Source: Acidimicrobiales bacterium (lineage in GTDB: Bacteria > Actinomycetota > Acidimicrobiia > Acidimicrobiales > GCA-2861595). From it: a stretch of 48,758 nt of DNA. Below are positions 42,968 through 48,758 of the stretch, piece after piece. Each line of letters opens with the position of its first letter. The first letter of the stretch is position 1. A model generated the notes under the pieces. It worked only from the letters and a program-made list of their open reading frames with translations, was not told where the DNA came from and did no database searches. Position numbers and translations under genes: made by a program. The stretch covers positions 1 through 48,758 of the forward strand of contig JAUJNQ010000004.1 of the NCBI GenBank assembly GCA_030448025.1, read 5' to 3'.

Positions 42968-43653
42968 ATGAACACCAACAAGAAGTTTCGCATTGCCATG
43001 GGAGCAGGCCTGGCATCGGTGATGGCGCTCAGCGTGGTCCCCGCCCCCGCCTTCGCCGACACCGGCTCGGATGAGTCGAGCTTCGTGAACAAGCTCAACG
43101 GCCTGCGGGCCTCGAAGGGGACTGCGTCCCCTCGGTGTCCACGGGGGCCTGGTGAACATGGCCCGTGGCTGGTCATCGCAGATGGCCTCCAGGGGCTCCA
43201 TCTCACACAACCCCAACATGGCAGCTCAGGCTCCGGGCAACTGGGCCCGCCTGGGTGAGAACGTGGGCATGGGCCCAAGCGTGGACTCGCTGCACAACGC
43301 CTTCGTGGCCAGCCCCTCCCACTACGCCAACATCGTCAACGGCCACTACGACTCGGTGGGCGTGGGTGTGGTGCAGTCGGGAAGCACCATGTTCGTGACC
43401 TTCAACTTCATGGCCACCCAAGCGGCCCCCGCCCCCGCTCCCGTGGCCGTTGCCCACCACTACTTCGCCCCCCCGCCCCCGCCGGCACCCGCCGCTCCGG
43501 CAGCTCGCAGGGTGTCGCAAGGTCCGCAGGCGGACGGTCTGTCGGGTAGTCAAGGCTCGCGCCGTCAAGGGACGCGCCGTCAAGGGACGCAAGGCCACCA
43601 AGGGACGCAAGGTCGTCAAGGCTCGCCGCACGGTGCGCCGGGGTCGCCGCTGA
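42968..43653 (+). pseudogene. Secreted CAP/SCP-domain protein with cationic tail, frameshifted as read
   Basis: ATG 42968 has GGAGGG eight bases upstream. Residues 1-30 are a signal peptide ending 'PAFADT'. The CAP domain starts 'SSFVNKLNGLRASKG', then the frame shifts at a G-run near 43,118 (one extra base) and resumes as 'LRPLGVHGGLVNMARGWSSQMA', 'GENVGMGPS' and 'HYDSVGVGVVQ'. A Pro/Ala linker follows. A second extra G near 43,513 would open a Lys/Arg-rich tail ('VVKARAVKGRAVKGRKATKG') ending at TGA 43651-43653; codon usage favours that frame over the Gln/Gly-rich alternative. Both events are in G-runs, so sequencing error or slippage is possible. Intact, it would be an exported protein binding an anionic surface. 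Confidence 0.78.
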
Positions 43654-43677
43654 CCCCTCCAGCGGACAGGCGACCAA

Positions 43678-43693
43678 GGGGCCTTCGGGCCCC
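43678..43693 (+). terminator. UUCG-loop terminator after the CAP gene
   Basis: GGGGCC (43678-43683), loop TTCG, GGCCCC (43688-43693), followed by GCTTCTT. A short, very stable hairpin 24 bases after the likely stop of the CAP gene and ahead of mca. Confidence 0.65.
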
Positions 43694-43736
43694 GCTTCTT
43701 CGCATCTGGGTCAGAGGCAGGCCCTAACCTGGGCCC

Positions 43737-44633
43737 GTGTTGCCCGAGCCGATGTGCCTCCTCACCGTGCACGCCCACCCCGACGACGAGTCGTCCAAGG
43801 GTCCCGGGACCGTGGCCCGGTACCGGGAGGAGGGTGTGCGCACCGTGCTCGTCTGCTGCACCGGCGGTGAGGAGGGCGACATCCTCAACCCGGCCATGGA
43901 CCGCCCCGACGTGCGGGCCAACCTCCACCAGGTCCGCCTCGAGGAGCTGGCTCGGGCCACGGCGGTGATTGGCTACGAGGAGGTGGTGATGCTCGGCTAC
44001 CGGGACTCCGGTATGCCCGACAGCCAGACCAACGCCCGGCCCGACTGCTTCGCCGCCGCCGAGCTGAACGAGGCCGTTGGCCGGCTCGTGAGCGAGATCC
44101 GCCGGGTGAGGCCGCAGGTAATCATCACCTACAGCGACGACCAGCAGGGGTACCCACACCCCGACCACCTGCGGGTCCACGACATCTCGGTGCTGGCGTT
44201 CGACTGCGCCGGCGATCCCGATGCGTACCCCGGCATCGGCCAACCCTGGCAACCGGCCAAGCTGTACTACACGGTGTGGTCGCGCGACCGGATGATCGCC
44301 ATGCACGAAAAGTTCCTGGAGCTCGGCCTGGAATCGCCCTTCGAGGAGCGGTGGTTCGAGCGGCCTTCCCAAGACGAGCGCATCACCACCCGTATCGACG
44401 TCTCCGGCCACGGCGACGTCCGCCGCCAGGCGCTCCTGGCCCACGCCACCCAGATCGATCCCGACTCGCCGTTCTGGTTCGGCCTTCCGCCTGAGGTGGC
44501 CCGCACCGTCCACCCCTACGACGACTACGTGCTGGCCCGCTCCCTGGTGGAGACCACCCTGCCCGAGGAAGACCTGTTCGCCGGTGTGCGGGAAATGGCC
44601 GGGCCCAAGGTCGGCCCTGGCCAAGGCCACTAG
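43737..44633 (+). CDS. mca: Mycothiol S-conjugate amidase (LmbE family)
   Basis: 298 residues from GTG 43737. The zinc site is 'VHAHPDDESSKGPGTVARY' (His14, Asp17), with the third ligand in 'YPHPDHLRVHD'. 'VCCTGGEEGDILNPAMD' is closer to Mca than to the deacetylase MshB. Mca cleaves mycothiol conjugates so that toxins leave as mercapturic acids, which implies mycothiol in this organism. TAACCT (43725-43730) is six bases before the GTG, so the transcript is probably leaderless; ATG 43752 is a less likely start. Confidence 0.92.
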   Translation: MLPEPMCLLTVHAHPDDESSKGPGTVARYREEGVRTVLVCCTGGEEGDILNPAMDRPDVRANLHQVRLEELARATAVIGYEEVVMLGYRDSGMPDSQTNARPDCFAAAELNEAVGRLVSEIRRVRPQVIITYSDDQQGYPHPDHLRVHDISVLAFDCAGDPDAYPGIGQPWQPAKLYYTVWSRDRMIAMHEKFLELGLESPFEERWFERPSQDERITTRIDVSGHGDVRRQALLAHATQIDPDSPFWFGLPPEVARTVHPYDDYVLARSLVETTLPEEDLFAGVREMAGPKVGPGQGH

Positions 44634-44685
44634 GTTTCCTCTGCCGGACACAGTTGGGCCGGACGACAGTTTGGGGAGGATCCAG

Positions 44686-45072
44686 ATGCCCAAGTGGCTC
44701 ACACAGGAGTGGCTGGACGAGGAACGAAGGCTGGCCGAATCCCAGCCCGAGCGGCCCGGTGCTTCCAGCCGAATGCAGTACGTGGTCACGGGAGGACCCG
44801 AGGGGGAGGTCCGCTACTACTGGGTCCTCGAGAACGGGAAGCTGCTCGACAGCCAGATGGGTGACTTGAGCGACCCGGAGGTCACCCTCACCACCAACTA
44901 CGACGATGCCATGAAGGTCCAACAGGGCGAGCTCGACGCCAACGCCGCGTTCATGCAGGGTCGTATCAAGGTCACGGGCAACATGGCCAAGCTCATGGCC
45001 CTCCTGCCCATCACCAACTCGCCGGAGTACAAGCAGTTCCAGGAGGAGCTCCGAGCGGTCACCGAGTTCTGA
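44686..45072 (+). CDS. SCP2 sterol-transfer-domain protein
   Basis: 128 residues from ATG 44686, with GGGGAGGA upstream; an earlier frame start at 44584 overlaps mca and is not needed. 'MQYVVTGGPEGEVRYYWVLENGKLL', 'DPEVTLTTNYDDAMKVQQGELDANAAFMQGRIKVTGNMAKLMALLP' is the SCP2 fold, whose last part lines a hydrophobic pocket. These small proteins bind lipids or acyl-CoA; ligand unknown. It follows mca by 52 bp and precedes the sigma factor. Confidence 0.85.
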   Translation: MPKWLTQEWLDEERRLAESQPERPGASSRMQYVVTGGPEGEVRYYWVLENGKLLDSQMGDLSDPEVTLTTNYDDAMKVQQGELDANAAFMQGRIKVTGNMAKLMALLPITNSPEYKQFQEELRAVTEF

Positions 45073-45133
45073 GCGGACCATCGTCCTGGTCGCTGGTCGA
45101 TCCACAGGCCGTCCCAGCCTCGTAGACTCGACG

Positions 45134-45703
45134 ATGGCCCTCGTCCTGTCCGATGCCAGCGACGCTGCGCTGGTCATCGCCATCGGGCGCTACCGGGAGG
45201 ACGCCCTGGCCGAGGCCTACCGGCGCAACGCAGGCGCGGTCTACGCCCTGGCCATGCGGGTGCTCGGCGACGTCACCTCTGCCGAGGAGGTCGTGCAGGA
45301 GGTCTTCCTGCGTCTCTGGACCGAGCCCGACAAGTTCGATCCCGAGCGTGGTTCGCTCCGCTCCTACCTGCTGGCCCAGTCGCACGGTCGGGCGGTGGAC
45401 CTGCTGCGGTCGGAAACCTCCCGCCGTCGCCGGGAGGACCGCCAGGCTCGCCAGACCGCGGAATCCGGGTACGACATCGAGCGCGAGGTGTGGGACCTCA
45501 CGGTCGCCGAGCGAGTCAAGGGCATGGTGACGGTCCTGCCCCTGGAAGAGAGGCGCGCCATCGCGCTGGCGTACTTCGGCGGCCATACCTACCGCGAGGT
45601 CGCACAACTCCTCGACGAGCCCGAGGGCACTGTGAAGAGCAGGATCCGCGCCGGACTCAAGAGAATGCGGGCTGGAGGTGACCGGGCATGGCTCGAGGGA
45701 TGA
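45134..45703 (+). CDS. ECF-type RNA polymerase sigma factor
   Basis: 189 residues. Region 2 is 'AYRRNAGAVYALAMRVLGDVTSAEEVVQEVFLRLW'; region 4 is 'VLPLEERRAIALAYFGGHTYREVAQLLDEPEGTVKSRIRAGLKRM'. It resembles the SigK-like group that pairs with RskA-type anti-sigma factors, and such a gene follows with a 16-bp overlap. TAGACT (45123-45128) lies five bases before the ATG, so the gene is probably expressed from a leaderless housekeeping-type promoter. Its own target promoters are unknown; the convergent ferritin-like genes are candidates. Confidence 0.92.
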   Translation: MALVLSDASDAALVIAIGRYREDALAEAYRRNAGAVYALAMRVLGDVTSAEEVVQEVFLRLWTEPDKFDPERGSLRSYLLAQSHGRAVDLLRSETSRRRREDRQARQTAESGYDIEREVWDLTVAERVKGMVTVLPLEERRAIALAYFGGHTYREVAQLLDEPEGTVKSRIRAGLKRMRAGGDRAWLEG

Positions 45704-46434
45704 CGCATGACGAGATCCAGGAGTTGCTCGGTGTCTTCGCACTGGATGCCGTCGATGGCAGCGAGGCGGCACAGGTCGCGGCCCATCTCGCTGTATGCCC
45801 GCGTTGCGCATCCGAGGTCACCTCGCACCGGGAGGTGGCGGCGGCTCTGGCCCACGCCGGCTCGCCCGCCCCCGAGGGGCTTTGGGACCGAATCGCCGGG
45901 GCCATCGTGGAGCCGGCGCCGGCCCTCGACCTGTCCCGGATGGCTCCCCTGCCCAGGCGACAGCGGGCCCGCGGGCCAATGGTGGGACTACTTGGCGCTG
46001 CCGCGGCCATGACCGCGGTCCTCGGGACACTTGTCGTGCGCCAGGACCAGCGCGTGGACCGCATCACCGCCGCCATGAAGCAGCGGGCGCTCGAACAGGC
46101 GGCTGCGTCGGCCAACGCCGACGAAAAGGCGCAGCGGGTCACCCTTCGCTCCGACGACGGTGCCATCTTCGCCCAGACGGCAGTTCAGGAGAACGGCACC
46201 AGTTACCTGGTGCGCCACAACCTCCCGGCGCTTGAGGAGGGGCGTACCTACCAGCTGTGGGGCTCGGTGGGCACACGCAACGTCTCCCTGGGGGTGCTGG
46301 GTCAGAACCCCAGCGTGGTGAGCTTCAACGTCAATGGTGCTGTGACCACGGTGGCCATCACCGAGGAAGAGGGCGGTGGCTCGGTGTTCCCCAGCGGCCG
46401 ACCAGTGGTGCACGGGTTCCTGCCCGACGCCTGA
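45688..46434 (+). CDS. Zinc-binding transmembrane anti-sigma factor (RskA-like)
   Basis: 248 residues. I prefer ATG 45688 because GGAGGTGA lies seven bases upstream, although ATG 45700, overlapping the sigma stop as ATGA, is possible. The zinc-binding motif His33-x3-Cys37-x2-Cys40 ('HLAVCPRC') is in the cytoplasmic domain, a single membrane helix is at about 92-113, and the external domain has 'YLVRHNLPALEEGRTYQLWG', typical of RskA C-termini. Release of the sigma factor would follow regulated proteolysis after an outside signal. Confidence 0.92.
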   Translation: MARGMTHDEIQELLGVFALDAVDGSEAAQVAAHLAVCPRCASEVTSHREVAAALAHAGSPAPEGLWDRIAGAIVEPAPALDLSRMAPLPRRQRARGPMVGLLGAAAAMTAVLGTLVVRQDQRVDRITAAMKQRALEQAAASANADEKAQRVTLRSDDGAIFAQTAVQENGTSYLVRHNLPALEEGRTYQLWGSVGTRNVSLGVLGQNPSVVSFNVNGAVTTVAITEEEGGGSVFPSGRPVVHGFLPDA

Positions 46435-46542
46435 CCGGCCCGCTCCACCCCCCCGCCCGAGCAGCGCCCGACCAGCGACGAGCAGCCGCCCGAGCAGAGG
46501 GCGTCGCCTGACCAGAGACAGGTACAACCAGCCCTGCATGGC

Positions 46543-46575
46543 AAAGGACCCGCCCCTTGAAGAGGCGGGTCCTTT
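46543..46575. terminator. Bidirectional terminator
   Basis: AAAGGACCCGCC (46543-46554) and GGCGGGTCCTTT (46564-46575) form a perfect 12-bp stem with a 9-base loop and A/T-rich ends on both sides. It separates the anti-sigma gene from the convergent ferritin-like genes and should work on both strands. Confidence 0.85.
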
Positions 46576-46630
46576 GGTTCTTCCGGTCCTCCGGCCAATG
46601 TGCCGGGACAAGTGTGCCGGGAAGGGAGGC

Positions 46631-47311
46631 TCAGGCCTTGGCGGCCTTGTCCATCTTGGCGAAGGTGTCCGGCACCGGGTACATGCCGAGCACGAACAGC
46701 AGGATGGACACGTGCTTGGCGTCAATGGCCTGGATCGAGGCCGCCTGCTTGATGGCAGCCTTGTCCTTGAGCTGGGGGATGGCGCTCAGGTAAGTGGCCG
46801 CCGCCGTCTCCTCGAGCGTCAAAGCCAGCTTGGCGGCGTCGCCGAAGGTCTTGGCCTTGGCGAACTCAGCGTCAACGGTGGGCTTCAGCGTGGCGTTGGG
46901 CTGGGTGACCTCGGGTTGGCCGGCGCTCTTCAGCACCTTGTTCCAAGCCTCGAGGTGCTCTTGGTGGTGGGCCATGGCGGTCTGTACGAAGGTGGCCCCT
47001 GCGGGGGGAACAGCGCCCAGCTTGCCGGCCTGAGCGGCGTCGAGGGCAGCCTTGTAGGTGCCGACGGCGAGCACCTCCAGTCCGGCCGCCAGTGTCGCCA
47101 CTGCAGCATCGCCGCTCCCGCCCTGCTGGCCACCCTGGGAGGTGGGCGTTTGTCCACCGCCGGACTCTTCGCTGTCGCTCCCGCAGGCGGCGGCCACGAG
47201 GGCGGCACCGGTGGCGACGCCGGTTCCCACGAGGAAGCGGCGGCGGCTGAAGCCGCTCGACGGCTCGATGTCGGACTTGGTATCCATGGGGTTGGTGGTC
47301 TCCTTGCTCAC
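46631..47311 (-). CDS. Tat-exported ferritin-like lipoprotein
   Basis: 226 residues from GTG 47311, overlapping the previous stop as GTGA; ATG 47287 with AAGGAG further upstream is an alternative. The Tat signal 'SRRRFLVGTGVATGAALVAAACGSD' contains twin arginines and a lipobox with Cys43. The mature part is a four-helix ferritin-like domain: 'VGTYKAALDAA', 'TAMAHHQEHLEAWN', 'TLEETAAATYL', 'IDAKHVSILLFVLG', with Glu and His residues spaced for a metal site, though the first-helix Glu is not obvious. It would be folded in the cytoplasm and anchored outside. Tandem relative of the next gene. Confidence 0.85.
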   Translation of the reverse strand: MSKETTNPMDTKSDIEPSSGFSRRRFLVGTGVATGAALVAAACGSDSEESGGGQTPTSQGGQQGGSGDAAVATLAAGLEVLAVGTYKAALDAAQAGKLGAVPPAGATFVQTAMAHHQEHLEAWNKVLKSAGQPEVTQPNATLKPTVDAEFAKAKTFGDAAKLALTLEETAAATYLSAIPQLKDKAAIKQAASIQAIDAKHVSILLFVLGMYPVPDTFAKMDKAAKA

Positions 47312-48171
47312 TTGACGGCTCCGGTCTCGGGCTCGGCGACCATCTTGGCCGTCAGGAAGGCCTCCGGGAAGGCCACGCTGCCCGCCGCCGCAGGCAGCTT
47401 GGCCGCGTCGGCGCCGATGGGGATCTTGACCAGCTCGGCCGCGTTGCCCTTGAGAAGGGCCTCCACGGCCGCCAGCGTGGCGGCGTGTTGGGTCTCCACG
47501 CCCATCACGCTGGCCATGACCTTCCTGGAGGCCTGGTCCTCGAGCATGGAGGTGTTCTGCAGGTAGGTCTCGGTGGCCACCGACTCCAGCGTCTTGGCCA
47601 GGCCCACCACGTCGACGGGTCCCTTGATGGTGGGCAGCGCCTGCTGCACCACCTGGGCGAACTTGGGGTTGGGCTGGGTCTGTTCCTTGCCCCCCAGGGT
47701 CGTGGTCTGAGCGTTGAACGCCTTCTTGTGCTCGTCGTGTTGCATGCGCGTCGTCTGAGCGAACTTGAGGACGACGGGGTTGCCGCTCTTGATGAACTGG
47801 AGTCCTAGGGCCGTGTCGTAGGTGCTGACGGCCAGGATCTCGAGCGACGACGCCGTCTGCAGGATCTGGATGTCGAGCGGCGTGTCGGCGCGGGCCGGCG
47901 AGGCCAACAGGGCGGCGAGGAAGCTGCCCATGCCACCGGCGAACACGCCCCGGGTGGCGAGGCCTCCGGCTCCGAGGCCGAACTTGTGGAGCAGCTGGCG
48001 GCGGCTGGAGTTGTAGCGGTCGATCTCTTCGGTGTTCACCCGCTGGCCCCGGCGCTCCTCGCGGATCTCGGCCAGCTCGGGGAGCGTGGCCTTGATGTCT
48101 CGCATGGCGTCGACCTGGAGGTCCTGGGACTCCACCATGAGCTCGTTGAGCCCTCGTTCGTCGATGTTCAA
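47308..48171 (-). CDS. Tat-exported ferritin-like protein
   Basis: 287 residues from TTG 48171, chosen because AAAGGA lies about nine bases upstream; longer frames run into the upstream non-coding region. A 50-residue charged N-region precedes a Tat-like signal 'NSSRRQLLHKFGLGAGGLAT' and a hydrophobic stretch ending 'SPARA'. The ferritin-like domain contains 'SSLEILAVSTYDTAL', 'TRMQHDEHKKAFN', 'LESVATETYLQNT' and 'MGVETQHAATL', a fuller set of Glu/His candidates than its neighbour. Duplicate Tat-exported ferritin-like pairs occur in actinobacteria with no settled role; metal handling or oxidant defence at the cell surface is inference. Confidence 0.83.
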   Translation of the reverse strand: MNIDERGLNELMVESQDLQVDAMRDIKATLPELAEIREERRGQRVNTEEIDRYNSSRRQLLHKFGLGAGGLATRGVFAGGMGSFLAALLASPARADTPLDIQILQTASSLEILAVSTYDTALGLQFIKSGNPVVLKFAQTTRMQHDEHKKAFNAQTTTLGGKEQTQPNPKFAQVVQQALPTIKGPVDVVGLAKTLESVATETYLQNTSMLEDQASRKVMASVMGVETQHAATLAAVEALLKGNAAELVKIPIGADAAKLPAAAGSVAFPEAFLTAKMVAEPETGAVK

Positions 48172-48252
48172 GAAGTTCTGTCCTTTCTCGCCTTCATCCA
48201 CGCAGAGTGCGGGGATCGGTGACCCAGTCCTCGAGGAGTGGGGCGGTGCAGA

Positions 48253-48278
48253 GCCAGATCCTCGGAAAGAGGATGGCT
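48253..48278 (-). terminator. Stem-loop between the cupredoxin and ferritin-like genes
   Basis: ATCCTC (48258-48263) pairs with GAGGAT (48269-48274), extended by AGCC/GGCT (48253-48256 with 48275-48278) around a two-base bulge. On the minus strand it follows the cupredoxin stop by 15 bases. It may end that transcript or attenuate read-through into the ferritin-like genes. Confidence 0.45.
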
Positions 48279-48292
48279 GCACCTTACCTTCG

Positions 48293-48682
48293 TTACGAAC
48301 CGCTTACCTGGATGACGCCGGTCATGTACTGGTGGATGTCGCACTTGTAGGAGATCTGGCCCGCCTTGGAAACGGTGATCTCCTTCTGGGCCTTGCCCTC
48401 GATGTTGCCGGTGTCGAACGAGCCGTCGCCGGCCGTCACCGTGTGCGCCGCGCCGTCTTCGTTCTTCACCGTGATCTTGGCGCCGGGGGCGACCATCAGG
48501 GTGGCGGGCTCGTACTTGAAGTCCTTGATGACGAGGGTCTGGCCCGCCCCGCCCGCGCCGCTTGCCCCCCCGCCGCTTGCCCCCCCGCCGGAGCCACTGT
48601 CGTTGCCACACGCAGCCAAGGCAGCCACGGCCAGTGTGGCGACTCCGGTCAGGGCGGTCTTCGACGAGATGGTGGGTCGCAT
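48293..48682 (-). CDS. Cupredoxin-domain lipoprotein
   Basis: 129 residues. A lipoprotein signal ends in 'ALAAC' (Cys25), a Gly/Ser/Ala linker follows, and residues 48-127 form a plastocyanin-like domain with type 1 copper ligands His80 ('GAAHTV'), Cys114, His117 and Met120 ('YKCDIHQYM'). It would carry electrons or copper outside the membrane. It precedes the two ferritin-like genes on the same strand, so the three may form a surface metal or redox module. No strong ribosome binding site is visible. Confidence 0.9.
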   Translation of the reverse strand: MRPTISSKTALTGVATLAVAALAACGNDSGSGGGASGGGASGAGGAGQTLVIKDFKYEPATLMVAPGAKITVKNEDGAAHTVTAGDGSFDTGNIEGKAQKEITVSKAGQISYKCDIHQYMTGVIQVSGS

Positions 48683-48758
48683 GGAGGGAATACGCAGTCG
48701 AGGACCGTCATGGATGGCGAACCCAGGGAATTGGCATGGGCCAGGCAGGGACCAGGCA

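Noticed and set aside
43552-43640. CRISPR-like short repeats (CGCCGTCAAGGGA units)
   Set aside because: These are codon-level repeats of the basic VKGR tail; there are no spacers and no regular array.
43152-43727. The 191-codon frame as an independent gene with a Gln/Gly-rich end
   Set aside because: It begins in the middle of the CAP domain. Its tail uses rare CAA and GGT/CGT codons, while the neighbouring frame gives a Lys/Arg-rich tail with GC-rich third positions.

Overview
The window is GC-rich, densely packed actinobacterial chromosome. A mycothiol-conjugate amidase, ergothioneine genes egtBCD, an ECF sigma factor with a zinc-binding anti-sigma factor, actinobacterial-style toxin-antitoxin modules and many GTG/TTG starts all point to Actinobacteria. 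An mreBCD-PBP2-RodA block indicates a rod-shaped cell. The gene order tig-clpP-clpX ... folC-ndk-mreBCD-mrdA-rodA-rne-rplU-rpmA-obgE-proB is the one I recall from Streptomyces and, without mre, from Mycobacterium. The lineage could be a deep one such as Acidimicrobiia, but the sequence alone does not prove this.

Positions 1 to about 13,600 form an accessory, decaying zone. It holds a 3' fragment of tRNA-Pro(GGG), which looks like an integration scar, and four intact tRNA genes (His, Lys, Gly, Pro). It also holds a frameshifted lactate dehydrogenase, two toxin-antitoxin modules whose toxins are both frameshifted while the antitoxins are intact, an integrase remnant beside tRNA-Gly, a truncated SLC13 permease and a cysQ-like gene with a frameshift and a stop. 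Intact genes among these are an asparagine-synthase / diiron heme-oxygenase-like / glycosyltransferase cluster, a pterin dehydratase with a small zinc-finger protein, an epimerase and menC.

Positions 13,660 to 30,860 are core genome: Uma2 nuclease, trigger factor, ClpP, ClpX, FolC, Ndk, the rod-elongation operon, RNase E/G, L21, L27, Obg and ProB. Positions 30,930 to 35,350 (minus strand) are one tight operon: a solute-binding-like protein, a binding-protein/VWA lipoprotein, a membrane coiled-coil protein and PspA. It splits proB from proA.

Positions 35,445 to 42,718 carry proA, a MoxR ATPase, a CoxE-like VWA protein, a histidine phosphatase and egtB-egtC-egtD, mostly with 4-bp overlaps. Next comes a GEMM-I (cyclic-di-GMP) riboswitch in front of a secreted CAP-domain protein that is frameshifted in this sequence. 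The window ends with mca, an SCP2-domain protein, an ECF sigma/anti-sigma pair and, convergent to them, two Tat-exported ferritin-like proteins and a cupredoxin lipoprotein.

Two themes run across the window. Many genes have a TANNNT -10 hexamer only 5 to 10 nt before the start codon, suggesting leaderless transcripts. One-base frameshifts are confined to the first 13.6 kb and to the CAP gene; the 29 kb between them has none that I can see.
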